Assembly: GCA_020849855.1 (NCBI GenBank)
Contig: JADZFO010000046.1
Span: 37,985-101,984 of the forward strand
DNA from: a bacterium
Lineage (GTDB): Bacteria; 4484-113; JAFGCY01
Direction of reading: 5' to 3'
Length of the DNA stretch: 64,000 nt
The position numbers and the translations under genes were made by a program. The notes under the pieces are model-generated. The model saw only the letters and a program-made list of their open reading frames with translations, did not search any database and was not told the DNA's origin. This document shows positions 26,338-34,030 of the stretch, one piece after another; position 1 is the first letter of the stretch, and each line of letters starts with the position of its first letter.

Positions 26338-26820
26338 ATGGCAATCGCAGCAGGCGACGTTCTGCAGGGCCGTGTGGCCGAGGTGCGCGACTTTGGCGCC
26401 TTCGTGTGGCTGGACGACAATAAGAAGGGCCTGATCCACATCAGTGAGATCAGCGACGACTATGTCAAGGACATCCACAACCTCGTCAAGCCCAACCAGA
26501 AGGTCAAGATCAAGGTCCTGTCGGTCAAGGACGACGGGCGCATTGAGCTGAGTCTGAAGCAGGCGGAAGCCCTCGAGTACACGAAACCTCCCAAGCAGGA
26601 ACGTGAGCGCGAGCCGGCCCGCGACGCGGCAGCCGATGAATTCCTCGGTGAGCCGCCGGCCTTCAACTTCCTGGACGACTTTGAGCCGGTGGGCGAGTTC
26701 GATATGATGTTGAAGTTCTTCAAGCGCGTCAGCGAGGAGAACATGATCGACAACAAGCGCAATATCGAGCGTAAGCGCATGGGCGACAAGAAGAAGGCCA
26801 AGAAGCGCCGCGGCCGTTAG
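26338..26820 (+). CDS. S1-domain RNA-binding protein
   Basis: A 160-residue protein with one S1 OB-fold at the N-terminus (about 3-75: GDVLQGRVAEVRDFGAFVWL, GLIHISEISDDYV, VKIKVLSVKDDGRIELSLKQ), as in YabR/YugI-type proteins and PNPase. A charged linker, an FNFLDDFEPVG segment and a lysine/arginine-rich tail (KRMGDKKKAKKRRGR) that should bind RNA follow. It has the best ribosome-binding site in the window, AAGGAGGTGAT at 26322-26332, and a strong promoter, so it is probably highly expressed. It may bind ribosomes or mRNA. Confidence 0.85.
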   Translation: MAIAAGDVLQGRVAEVRDFGAFVWLDDNKKGLIHISEISDDYVKDIHNLVKPNQKVKIKVLSVKDDGRIELSLKQAEALEYTKPPKQEREREPARDAAADEFLGEPPAFNFLDDFEPVGEFDMMLKFFKRVSEENMIDNKRNIERKRMGDKKKAKKRRGR

Positions 26821-26878
26821 GCAGCGTGCCGGAGCCGATCAGGTTGCGTCTGGACGCATGCCACCAGGGCAGCGGGGG

Positions 26879-26884
26879 TATAAT
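26879..26884 (+). promoter_or_regulatory. -10 hexamer TATAAT of tRNA-Leu
   Basis: A perfect TATAAT ends 9 nt before the mature tRNA 5' end. With a start 6-8 nt downstream, the 5' leader of the precursor would be only about 2-3 nt. The hexamer is flanked by GGGGG and CCCC. No good -35 is seen. Confidence 0.5.
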
Positions 26885-26893
26885 CCCCAGCGG

Positions 26894-26974
26894 GCCGGGG
26901 TGGCGAAATGGCAGACGCAGGAGACTTAAAATCTCCCGGGGCAACCCGTACCGGTTCGAGTCCGGTTCCCGGCA
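26894..26974 (+). tRNA. tRNA-Leu (anticodon TAA)
   Basis: The cloverleaf can be drawn fully. The acceptor GCCGGGG pairs with TCCCGGC (one G-T). The D-stem is GCG/CGC. The anticodon stem GGAGA/TCTCC has loop CTTAAAA, so the anticodon is TAA. A long variable arm CGGG-GCAA-CCCG marks a class II tRNA. The T-stem ACCGG/CCGGT has loop TTCGAGT. The discriminator is A. The 3' CCA is not encoded (TTA follows), so it must be added by the CCA enzyme. Confidence 0.95.
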
Positions 26975-27031
26975 TTAGATCTGCCGGCAGAGCCGGCGGG
27001 TAAGAGTTGAAATGCGGAATCAGTTCATACA

Positions 27032-27070
27032 CACGATCGCCATTATGTGCCCCGCGGGGGCATGATCGTG
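27032..27070 (+). other. Two-part hairpin between tRNA-Leu and ileS
   Basis: The inner stem is TGCCCC/GGGGCA around a short GC-rich loop. The outer stem CACGATC/GATCGTG is joined by an unpaired GCCATTATG on one side. It lies between the tRNA and the terminator at 27104 and could be part of the tRNA 3' trailer or a small RNA. The whole gap 26975-27373 holds no gene: this hairpin, a terminator, one palindrome and one heptamer element occupy it. Confidence 0.4.
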
Positions 27071-27103
27071 CGCGTCTGAATCCACGACCACGCGACTTTC
27101 ATG

Positions 27104-27135
27104 GGCCCCCTGGAAACAGGGGGCCTTTCTGTTTT
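27104..27135 (+). terminator. Rho-independent terminator
   Basis: A perfect 9-bp stem GGCCCCCTG/CAGGGGGCC with a GAAA tetraloop, followed by TTTCTGTTTT. It ends the transcript from the tRNA-Leu side and separates it from ileS. Confidence 0.8.
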
Positions 27136-27183
27136 GTAGGGGTGGGGCTTGTCCCCACCCGGTAGGGCGGGCGTTACCCCGTC
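27136..27183. repeat. Palindromic element, GTAGGGG class
   Basis: The first half GTAGGGGTGGGG-CTTG-TCCCCACCC is a self-complementary unit like those inside ileS. The second half (GGTAGGGCGGGCGTTACCCC) is a diverged copy. It follows the terminator directly. Confidence 0.55.
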
Positions 27184-27187
27184 CAAA

Positions 27188-27349
27188 GGACCAGCGACCA
27201 GGGACCAGGGATTAGGGACTGGAGAAGAAGGAAACAGGGATCAGATAAGAGACTGGGACAAGGGCAGTAAGGAAGGACAGCGGCAAAAGGACCAAATGCC
27301 TCATTGTCCTTACTAGTCCCTAATCCCGAGTCCCTTATCCCTCATTTGC
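27188..27349. repeat. Inverted-repeat element with 7-bp repeat arms
   Basis: The left arm starts with heptamers GGACCAG, CGACCAG, GGACCAG, GGATTAG, GGACTGG (27188-27222). The right arm (27305-27349) is the inverted form TAGTCCC, TAATCCC, GAGTCCC, TTATCCC. Less regular copies lie between. It ends about 20 nt before the ileS start, so it will be in or next to the ileS leader. Confidence 0.75.
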
Positions 27350-27373
27350 CAAGTGCAATCCGGAGGCAGTCAG

Positions 27374-30300
27374 ATGTCAGTGCAAGTGCAGCAGGGTTTA
27401 TTCGAGAAGGTCGATACCTCCTACAGCTTCGCGCGGATGGAGGAGCAGATCCTGAAGCTCTGGGACGAGCGCCGCGTCTTTGAGCGCAGCCTGGAGAAAC
27501 CCGCGCCCCTGGGCTCCTGGGTCTTCTACGAGGGCCCGCCGACGGCCAACAACATGCCGCACCCCGGGCACGTGCTGACCCGTGTGGCCAAGGACCTGCT
27601 GCCGCGCTTCAAGACGATGCAGGGCCACTATGTGCGCCGCCAAGCCGGCTGGGATACCCACGGCCTGCCGGTTGAGCTCTCGGTGGAGAAGGAGCTTTTC
27701 GAAGCCGGCGAGATGACCGAGCGCGGGCCAAGCGCGATCGTGCGTTACGGGGTTGAGAAGTTCAACCGCAAGTGCTTTGAGTCCGTGCGGCGCTATGAGG
27801 CCGAGTGGGTCAAGCTCTCCTCGCGCCTGGCCTACTGGCTGGACTATGAGAACGCCTACTTCACCTTCAGCAACAAGTACATCGAATCCGTCTGGTGGCT
27901 GCTGAAGAACATCTATGAGCAGGGTCTGCTGTACAAGGGTTACCGCATCCAGTGGTACTCCACCCTTGTCGGCACCGGCCTGTCCAGCCACGAGGTGGCC
28001 CAGAACTGGCAGGTGGTCAAGGACCCCAGCGCCACCGTGCGCGCGCGGGTGCTCTCCGGTCAGCAGATCGGCGGCCACAGTGTGAGCAACGGCAACACTT
28101 ACTTCCTGCTCTGGACCACCACGCCCTGGACGCTGATCAGCAACGTGGCGCTCTGCGTCCACCCGGACTACGACTATGTCGTGGTGCGGCTGGAGAACGC
28201 CACCGAGGGCCGCGAGGAGTTCCTGGTCCTGGCTGAGGCCCTGCTGGCCAAGAACGGCCTCGAGGCCGAGCAGGTGGTGGCGCGGGTCAAGGGCAGTGAG
28301 CTGCTGGGCCTGAACTACGAAAAGCTCTATGACTACGCCCTGCCGGATATCCGCACTGATGGCGCGGAAACCTCAGGCTGGCGCGTGCTGAATGACACCT
28401 ATGTCACCCTTGAGGACGGCACCGGCGTGGTGCATGAAGCGCCGGCCTTCGGCGAGGACGACTACCGCATCGGCCTGCGCGAAAAGCTGCCGATCCTGAA
28501 CGCTATCGATGCCGAGGGCCGGGTTGTGCCGGAGGCCGCTATCGCCGCCGGCAAGTGGTTCAAGGAGGCCGACCCCATGGTGCTGGCCGACCTGAAGGCC
28601 CGCGGCCTGCTCTACAAGAGCGAGAAGCACGAGCACAACTATCCGCACTGCTACCGCACGGATGCGCCGCTGATGCAGTATCCGCTGGAGAGCTGGTTTA
28701 TCCGCATGAGTGCGCCTGAGGTCAAGAGCAAGCTGATCGCCGGCAACGAGCAGATCACCTGGCAGCCGGCGCACATCAAGCAGGGCCGCTTTGGCGACTG
28801 GCTGCGCGAGGTGAAGGACTGGTCCCTGTCCCGCGATCGCTTCTGGGGCACCCCGCTGCCGGTCTGGGACTGCGAGGCCTGCGGCCACCAGGAGTGCCTT
28901 GGCTCCTACGAGGAGCTGAAGGCGCGCTGCCCGGAGCGCTTTGCCGGGGTGACTGACCTTTACGACCAGGAACAGTTCAACCCGCACCGCCCCTTCATCG
29001 ACGACTATACCTGGGCCTGCCCGCAGTGCAGCGGCGGCACAATGAAGCGCGTGCGCTTTGTCATCGACTGCTGGTTCGACGCTGGCAGCATGCCTTTCGC
29101 GCAGCTGCATTACCCCTTCGAGAACAAGGACCTGATCGACGGACCCGTAGGGGCGAGTCTTGACTCGCCCGCAGCGGCGGCGGAAGAAGGCGGGTCAAGA
29201 CCCGCCACTACAAATCGTTACCGCCAGTTCCCCGCCAACTTCATCTCTGAGGCCATCGACCAGACCCGCGGCTGGTTCTATACCCAGCACGCGATCTCCA
29301 CCCTGATCAAGGGCGAGCCCTGCTTCAAAAGCTGCCTCGTGCTCGGCCATATCCTGGACGAGAAGGGCCGCAAGATGAGCAAGCGTCTGGGCAACGTGGT
29401 TGACCCCTGGGGGGTGATCGACAAGTATGGCGCGGATGCCTTCCGCTGGTACTTCTACAGCTCAGGCAGCCTGACCAGCGGCGCGCGCTTTTCCGACAAG
29501 GGCGTGCTGGAGACCCTGCAGCGCTTCATCATCCCGCTGTGGAATGTCTACAGCTTCTTTACGATCTATGCCAACCTCGACGGCTTCGACCCACGCACGG
29601 GCCTGACCACTGGCGCCGCCCCACATGGCGGCGGAGCTCAGCAGGCGGGCAGGCCTGCCGGCGCGCTGCGCTGGGAGGAGCTGTCCGAGCTGGACAAATG
29701 GATCCGCCTGAAGTTCAACCGCCTCTGCGCCGAATCCGCCGCGCATCTTGAGCGGCTCGAGCTGCCGGAGGCCGCGCGGGCAATCGAGGACTTTGTCGAC
29801 GAGCTGAGCAACTGGTACGTGCGCCGATCGCGCCGGCGCTTCTGGAGCAGCGAACACGACAGCGCCAAGCTGGGCGCCTACCAGACGCTCTACTTCGTGC
29901 TGGTTGAGCTCTCCAAGCTGCTGGCGCCCTATACGCCTTTCCTGGCGGAGGAGCTGTACCAGAAGCTGGCGCTGAGATTTGTAGGGGCGAGTCTTGACTC
30001 GCCCGGTACGTCAGCGGCAGAAGGCGGGTCAAGACCCGCCCCTACAGAAGATTCCGTCCACCTCTGCCGCTATCCCCTGCATGATGCCGCGCTGGAGGAT
30101 GAGCTGCTGGAGTTCGGCATGGACCAGGCGCTGCGGGTCACCACACTGGGCCACGCGGCGCGCAAGGATAGCCGTCTGCGCGTGCGCCAGCCGCTGTCCC
30201 GCGTGGTGCTGGTCTCGCGCGAGCCGGGCCTGAAGGAGGCGGTGGAGAGCCACCGCGAGCTGCTGCTGGAGGAGCTGAACGTCAAGGCCATCGAGTTCGC

Positions 30301-30973
30301 CAGCGACGAGCAGCAGTTCGTGTCTTACAGCTACAAGCCGAACTTCCGCGAAATCGGCCCGCGCTTTGGCGAGCAGGCCCGCGACATCGCCGCCTGGGTC
30401 AACCGCTCGGCGGATGAGATCACGCGCCAGCTGGCCGAGCATGAAGGCCAGCCGGTGCTGGTGACGGTCTTTGACAAGTTCACCGATGAAAACGGCGAGG
30501 AAGAGACCATCACCCGCACCGAGAGCCTGAACTGGGTCGAGCTGGAGCTGTCAGGCGAGCGCATCGTGCTGGACAGCCGCTACTTCGAGCTGCAATTGCA
30601 CCCGCACGAGGGCATGGTGGCCCAGCGCGAGCGTGGCCTGCTGCTGGTGCTGGACACGCACCTCAGCGATGAGCTGCGCAGCGAGGGCCTGGCCCGCGAG
30701 GTGGTCAACCGCCTGCAGCAGAAGCGCAAGGACCTGGACCTGGCCTACGACGCGCGGGTCAGGGTGGCCTGGGCTATCGAGGGCAGCGCGGCCGACAGCC
30801 CGTTGGCGGCGGCCATCGCCGCGCACCACAGTTACATCGCCGGCGAGGTGCTGGCCAGCGAGCTGGTCCAGGTGGACTACGCAATGCTGAGCGAGGGCGG
30901 TGCTCTGCACGGCAGCAGTGAGGGCAGCGAGATCGACGGCGAAAAGCTGCGCTACAGCATCAGCGTGGTGTAG
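27374..30973 (+). CDS. ileS: Isoleucyl-tRNA synthetase, eukaryotic-like type (IleRS2)
   Basis: Charges tRNA-Ile. 1199 residues. The HIGH motif is PHPGH (62-66) in EGPPTANNMPHPGHVLTR. KTMQGHYVRRQAGWDTHG and LPVELSVEKELF identify the second, eukaryotic-like class, which includes the mupirocin-insensitive enzymes. The editing domain and KGRKMSKRLGN (KMSKS, near 666) are present, and the C-terminal tRNA-binding region is complete. Two short inserts, VGASLDSP...GGSRPA, disrupt known boundaries: one just before FISEAIDQTRGWFYT and one just before SVHLCRYPLHD. Each is encoded by a 65-bp palindromic element. The start at 27374 has GGAGG 7 nt upstream. Confidence 0.96.
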   Translation: MSVQVQQGLFEKVDTSYSFARMEEQILKLWDERRVFERSLEKPAPLGSWVFYEGPPTANNMPHPGHVLTRVAKDLLPRFKTMQGHYVRRQAGWDTHGLPVELSVEKELFEAGEMTERGPSAIVRYGVEKFNRKCFESVRRYEAEWVKLSSRLAYWLDYENAYFTFSNKYIESVWWLLKNIYEQGLLYKGYRIQWYSTLVGTGLSSHEVAQNWQVVKDPSATVRARVLSGQQIGGHSVSNGNTYFLLWTTTPWTLISNVALCVHPDYDYVVVRLENATEGREEFLVLAEALLAKNGLEAEQVVARVKGSELLGLNYEKLYDYALPDIRTDGAETSGWRVLNDTYVTLEDGTGVVHEAPAFGEDDYRIGLREKLPILNAIDAEGRVVPEAAIAAGKWFKEADPMVLADLKARGLLYKSEKHEHNYPHCYRTDAPLMQYPLESWFIRMSAPEVKSKLIAGNEQITWQPAHIKQGRFGDWLREVKDWSLSRDRFWGTPLPVWDCEACGHQECLGSYEELKARCPERFAGVTDLYDQEQFNPHRPFIDDYTWACPQCSGGTMKRVRFVIDCWFDAGSMPFAQLHYPFENKDLIDGPVGASLDSPAAAAEEGGSRPATTNRYRQFPANFISEAIDQTRGWFYTQHAISTLIKGEPCFKSCLVLGHILDEKGRKMSKRLGNVVDPWGVIDKYGADAFRWYFYSSGSLTSGARFSDKGVLETLQRFIIPLWNVYSFFTIYANLDGFDPRTGLTTGAAPHGGGAQQAGRPAGALRWEELSELDKWIRLKFNRLCAESAAHLERLELPEAARAIEDFVDELSNWYVRRSRRRFWSSEHDSAKLGAYQTLYFVLVELSKLLAPYTPFLAEELYQKLALRFVGASLDSPGTSAAEGGSRPAPTEDSVHLCRYPLHDAALEDELLEFGMDQALRVTTLGHAARKDSRLRVRQPLSRVVLVSREPGLKEAVESHRELLLEELNVKAIEFASDEQQFVSYSYKPNFREIGPRFGEQARDIAAWVNRSADEITRQLAEHEGQPVLVTVFDKFTDENGEEETITRTESLNWVELELSGERIVLDSRYFELQLHPHEGMVAQRERGLLLVLDTHLSDELRSEGLAREVVNRLQQKRKDLDLAYDARVRVAWAIEGSAADSPLAAAIAAHHSYIAGEVLASELVQVDYAMLSEGGALHGSSEGSEIDGEKLRYSISVV
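29147..29211. repeat. 65-bp palindromic element in ileS, copy 1
   Basis: Left unit GTAGGGGCGAGTC-TT-GACTCGCCC and right unit GGCGGGTC-AA-GACCCGCC-ACTAC. Each is a hairpin, and together they form inverted repeats. It encodes VGASLDSP...EGGSRPAT in the ileS frame, in a loop of the catalytic domain. Same length, orientation and frame as copy 2. Confidence 0.85.
29981..30045. repeat. 65-bp palindromic element in ileS, copy 2
   Basis: GTAGGGGCGAGTC-TT-GACTCGCCC at the left and GGCGGGTC-AA-GACCCGCCCCTAC at the right. It encodes VGASLDSP...EGGSRPAPT in frame, at the end of the anticodon-binding helical region. The two outer units of copies 1 and 2 are almost identical; the middle differs. Confidence 0.85.
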
Positions 30974-30991
30974 GTGAGGCGCCATTCTTCC

Positions 30992-31020
30992 TGCAGGGGC
31001 CCAGGCTTGTCCCTGCCCGG
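30992..31020. repeat. Diverged palindromic half-element after ileS
   Basis: TGCAGGGGCCCAGG-CTTG-TCCCTGCCCGG resembles the left unit of the ABC-F and 27136 elements. It begins 18 nt past the ileS stop and may fold as a terminator-like hairpin, but there is no T run. Confidence 0.4.
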
Positions 31021-31222
31021 ATCTATGTGCAGACAATCAACAGGAGGCACTTAGACTCAGAATAGAGCGAGGGTGGATCGGCTTCGGCGGGCGGAGTCTG
31101 TACGATACGCCAAATGCCTGGCTTCATGCAGTCTCGATGCCCTCTGGCCTGCTCAGCGCCGCTGTGTCTGCTGTTTGATCTTCATCTGCGCGGCTATTCA
31201 CCCTGTCGCAGCGGACTTGCCG

Positions 31223-31257
31223 ATTCCGACCTTCGACCTTCGACCTGCGACATCCGT
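31223..31257. repeat. Five 7-bp repeats (CCTTCGA type)
   Basis: ATTCCGA, CCTTCGA, CCTTCGA, CCTGCGA, CATCCGT in a row, next to the stop codon of the L7/L12-like gene. The unit matches the one in the right arm of the murB insertion. A convincing inverted partner is not seen in the gap 30974-31258, which holds no gene. Confidence 0.55.
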
Positions 31258-31258
31258 C

Positions 31259-31810
31259 TCAGCGGGTGTCCTGCCAGGCCTGGGCCAGCGCCTCGCGGTA
31301 GGCGCTTTCACTGAAACCGGGGCAGAGCTGGCGCAGGTTGAATTCCACATCCTCTTCCTCGCTCCAGCCTCCGCGTGCCACATCGCAGAGCACACGCGCG
31401 CGGTGTTCCAGCTCCGCCGCCAGGAGGCCGGCGGCACGCACCTGCTCGGCGGGCCAGCAGCTCAGCGCGGCTTCCAGAGCGATGGCTGACTGGCCGCAGT
31501 GACGCTGCCAGCACAGCTCCAGAAGCTCCGGCGCCAGAGGCATCGCCCGCGCGGCTCGCAAAGCAGCATCATGCTCCAACGCCGCTCGGGCCGATGCGCT
31601 CTCCGCTTCCCGCCGCTCCTGCTCAAGGCGCTGGCCGATTGAAGCCTCCTGAGGGTCCTTGCTGCCGGCCAGGTCATCAACCCAGGCCCTGGCCTCGGCC
31701 AGACCACAGCCCGTGGCCTCGCGGATCAGCTTGACGCACATGATCAGCTCGCCACGCTCCAGCAGTTCCAGTGCCTGCCGGTGGACCGCTGCGCTAAGTT
31801 CAATTGCCAT
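31259..31810 (-). CDS. Protein with L7/L12 C-terminal-like motif, paralog 1
   Basis: A 183-residue cytosolic protein. The N-terminus reads LELLERGELIMCVKLIREAT then GCGLAEARAWVDDL, matching the ribosomal L7/L12 C-terminal domain pattern (IKLxREATGLGLKEAKxxVD) that contacts translation factors. The rest is helical, Ala/Glu-rich, and ends CPGFSESAYREALAQAWQ. It is paralogous to the gene just upstream, sharing the start (RQALELLERG against RQALAVLLDAQ) and end (FSESAYREA against YSEASYERA). The ATG at 31810 has TACAAT exactly 6 nt upstream. Binding to translation GTPases is a guess. Confidence 0.65.
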   Translation of the reverse strand: MAIELSAAVHRQALELLERGELIMCVKLIREATGCGLAEARAWVDDLAGSKDPQEASIGQRLEQERREAESASARAALEHDAALRAARAMPLAPELLELCWQRHCGQSAIALEAALSCWPAEQVRAAGLLAAELEHRARVLCDVARGGWSEEEDVEFNLRQLCPGFSESAYREALAQAWQDTR

Positions 31811-31816
31811 GCACGA

Positions 31817-31822
31817 ATTGTA
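31817..31822 (-). promoter_or_regulatory. -10 hexamer TACAAT, leaderless
   Basis: TACAAT on the minus strand, 6 nt (TCGTGC), then ATG of L7/L12-like paralog 1. It lies in the 19-nt gap behind paralog 2, so each paralog would have its own promoter. Confidence 0.5.
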
Positions 31823-31829
31823 AGCCGAC

Positions 31830-32342
31830 CTAGCCGCCGCTGACCATCCGCGCGTTGTCCCAGGCGCGCTCGTATGACGCCTCGCTATAGCCCGGCGAAC
31901 CGGAGCGTACGATGGCCCGCGCGCCGGCCTCATCTGTTTCGCCCTGGCGCCAAATAGCAAAGAGGCTGTTGGACAGGCGGCAGAGATGCGCGGCCCGGGA
32001 CAGGCTCAACTGCGGCACCTCGGCGGGGTAGAAGAGCAGGGCGAGGCCCAGGTCCAGGCTGCCCTCAGGGAAGTCATGCTTCAATCCGCGCGCCAGCAGA
32101 GCCTCTTCTTCGGCAGCCTTTTCCTGCGCTGCCTGCTGGGCCTCCTGCTGCCGGGCAATGACCGTGCGGACTATCGCTGCTGTCAGCGGGTCAGAGCTTT
32201 GCGGCAGGACGTTGAACCAGTCGCGGGCCGCCTCTTCGCTCAGGCCGGACTGCTGCAGAAAATCGAGGGCCTCCCAGGGCTGGGCGTCCAGCAGGACGGC
32301 CAGGGCCTGACGCTCCAGCGCAGGATCAATATTTTGCGGCAT
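31830..32342 (-). CDS. L7/L12-motif-like protein, paralog 2
   Basis: A 170-residue cytosolic helical protein. The N-terminal segment LERQALAVLLDAQPWEALDF then LQQSGLSEEAARDWFNVL keeps the outline of paralog 1 but has lost the KLIREATG core. A charged coiled stretch (about 65-85, QQEAQQAAQEKAAEEEALL) and the shared C-terminus GYSEASYERAWDNARMV follow. Function unknown. The ATG is 6 nt downstream of TAGAAT, with no Shine-Dalgarno. Confidence 0.6.
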   Translation of the reverse strand: MPQNIDPALERQALAVLLDAQPWEALDFLQQSGLSEEAARDWFNVLPQSSDPLTAAIVRTVIARQQEAQQAAQEKAAEEEALLARGLKHDFPEGSLDLGLALLFYPAEVPQLSLSRAAHLCRLSNSLFAIWRQGETDEAGARAIVRSGSPGYSEASYERAWDNARMVSGG

Positions 32343-32348
32343 GTGCCG

Positions 32349-32354
32349 ATTCTA
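32349..32354 (-). promoter_or_regulatory. -10 hexamer TAGAAT, leaderless
   Basis: TAGAAT on the minus strand, CGGCAC, then the ATG of paralog 2. Same geometry as paralog 1. Confidence 0.5.
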
Positions 32355-32447
32355 GCTCAGCTGCACGACAGCGCAATCTTCGCCCGCCCGGCTGTGTTAC
32401 CTTGCCGCTCCCCGGCAGTCTTTATCCCCATGGGCATCAGGAAATCT

Positions 32448-32864
32448 ATGAGGACTCTGGCGGCCAGTGAGCGCGGCGCGCGGCTGCTCTTTGTGCTCTT
32501 GCTGACGCTGGTCATGCTGCCGGCCCTGCTGGTCTGGAAGCTCTGCAGCGGCTTTGTCTTCAAACAGCGCGAAGCCGCCTGCAAGCAGCGAGTGCACGAG
32601 GTGCAGCTGGCCCTTGAGCGCTACTGCGTCGACGACGAGGATGAGCGCTACCCGGCCAGCCTGGACCTGCTGATCGGCAGCGAGTACCTGCCGCAGATGC
32701 CGCAGAACCCCTTCAGCGGCGAGCCGATGCGCTGGGTGCTGCTGGATGAGCAGCTCCAGCCGCTCAGCCCGCCGGGGCGCGGCGACTTCGGCTACCTGCC
32801 GCGCCTTGATCCCGATGGCAGCGTCGGGGGCTACAGCCTCGCGCTCTTTACGCGCTTCGACTAG
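32448..32864 (+). CDS. Pseudopilin-like membrane-anchored protein
   Basis: A 138-residue protein with one N-terminal transmembrane helix (about 12-32, LLFVLLLTLVMLPALLVWKL). A GspG/pseudopilin-like body follows: CKQRVHEVQLALERYCVDDE then RYPASLDLLI, LPQMPQNPFSGEPM and a DFGYLPRLDPDG end. The N-terminal helix, helix plus short-sheet layout and the PASLDxL/PxNPF motifs fit type II secretion major pseudopilins. The processing motif (G before F/M-T-L-I-E) is missing, so it is probably anchored and not processed. AGGA lies 6 nt before this ATG; an ATG at 32430 is the alternative. The stop overlaps the convergent DUF4349 gene by 4 bp. Confidence 0.6.
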   Translation: MRTLAASERGARLLFVLLLTLVMLPALLVWKLCSGFVFKQREAACKQRVHEVQLALERYCVDDEDERYPASLDLLIGSEYLPQMPQNPFSGEPMRWVLLDEQLQPLSPPGRGDFGYLPRLDPDGSVGGYSLALFTRFD

Positions 32865-34030
32865 GCTGCGGCGCCGCCCGCCGTGGCCGGCGGCTGGGGG
32901 GCACCGGGGCCCGGCTCGCTGCGCAGTCGCGGCAGCAGATAACGCTTGTAAAGCCGCCAGGCGACAAAGATAAACAGGCTCCAGGGCACCAGCCACAGCC
33001 AGCAGGTGACCAGGAAGTGGATGCCCCACTGCGCGAAGCCGCGCAGGCCCAGCACCAGCTCCTTTTTGCTGCTCTCGAAGGTGGCACCGAGGCCCCAGCT
33101 GAAGGGGTCGTCCTTCTTCACCGCCGCGCGCTCCGACAGCTCAACGGTGATCGTGCTGCGGTTGATGCGGTCGGCCAGGGTCGTCAGCTGGTCCTCGACG
33201 CGCTGGATCTCGTTGCTCACCTCGCTGAGGCGCTGCTCGGTATCCAGCAGCATGCGATAGCCCTCACCCAGCCCGCGCTTGCGCTGGACCTCGACACTTT
33301 CCTCCAGCAGCTTGCGCAGCGTCGCCTCCTGCACGGTCAGGGTCTTCAGGCGGCTGATCGAGGAAACATAATCCTGCGAAACATCTTCGGAGCCCAGCTT
33401 CTGGCTGGCCACTTCGCCGACCGCCAGCAGGGCCTCAAAGGCCTCGAAGAAGCGCTCGTTGGGCACGCGCAGGGTAATGAAACCGCTGTACATGTTGTCG
33501 CCGCTTTTGGCGATGTCGGCGTTGGTCACCGTGCCGCCGTACTGGCGGGCCAGATGCGAAACCTTCATCCGCGCCGGCTCGAAGTCATCAACCAGCAGGC
33601 TGATCTCGCCGCTGCGGATTAGGTACTTTTCGTCGACCTGGTTGTCCGCGGCATAGGCCGCCGGGCTGAGCCAGGCATTCAGGCGGGCCAGCTCATCGCC
33701 AGCGCCCGCCAGCAGCGGACTGGCCGTGATGTCGCCGAAGTCCGGGGCCTTCGATGCCGGTGCAGCGGCATCGCTGCTGGACAGCGTGCCATCGGCCATT
33801 TCAGTAGCCGTTGGAGTACGGTACTGGGCATCGTAGTTTGAGTTGGAAATTTCGCCGGCCGGCCGGCCGACTTTCTTGTCCACGCCGGAGTCGAGGGTCA
33901 TCGAGGGCTGACCGGCGTTCATATCGCTGCTGCCCTTGCCCCCGCAGGCCTGGAAGACCAGGCTCAGGGCCGCCAGAGACAGGATCAGCATTCCCCCCAG
34001 AAGAACACGATAAAGATGCACACGACGCAT
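32861..34030 (-). CDS. DUF4349-family envelope protein
   Basis: A 389-residue envelope protein. The N-terminal signal ends LVFQACGGKG, so it may be a lipoprotein, although the lipobox is weak. After a Ser/Asp-rich linker comes the DUF4349 domain (about 125-350): EKYLIRSGEISLLVDDFEPA, the fold-out GGTVTNADIAKSGDNMYSGF and ITLRVPNERFFEAFEAL, and a long heptad coiled coil (TVQEATLRKLLEES, RLSEVSNEIQRVEDQLTTLA). A C-terminal membrane segment LVTCWLWLVPWSLFIFVAW and a basic tail complete it. The start at 34030 has GGGAGGTG 5 nt upstream. Function is not known. Confidence 0.85.
   Translation of the reverse strand: MRRVHLYRVLLGGMLILSLAALSLVFQACGGKGSSDMNAGQPSMTLDSGVDKKVGRPAGEISNSNYDAQYRTPTATEMADGTLSSSDAAAPASKAPDFGDITASPLLAGAGDELARLNAWLSPAAYAADNQVDEKYLIRSGEISLLVDDFEPARMKVSHLARQYGGTVTNADIAKSGDNMYSGFITLRVPNERFFEAFEALLAVGEVASQKLGSEDVSQDYVSSISRLKTLTVQEATLRKLLEESVEVQRKRGLGEGYRMLLDTEQRLSEVSNEIQRVEDQLTTLADRINRSTITVELSERAAVKKDDPFSWGLGATFESSKKELVLGLRGFAQWGIHFLVTCWLWLVPWSLFIFVAWRLYKRYLLPRLRSEPGPGAPQPPATAGGAAA

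Noticed and set aside
27188..27349. T-box riboswitch in front of ileS
   Set aside because: No T-box sequence or specifier loop; the region is a heptamer inverted repeat.
32861..32864. Frameshift or misannotation at the overlapping gene ends
   Set aside because: The 4-bp CTAG is shared by two convergent stop codons; the same occurs for murB and sthA at 60078-60081, and all four frames are intact.
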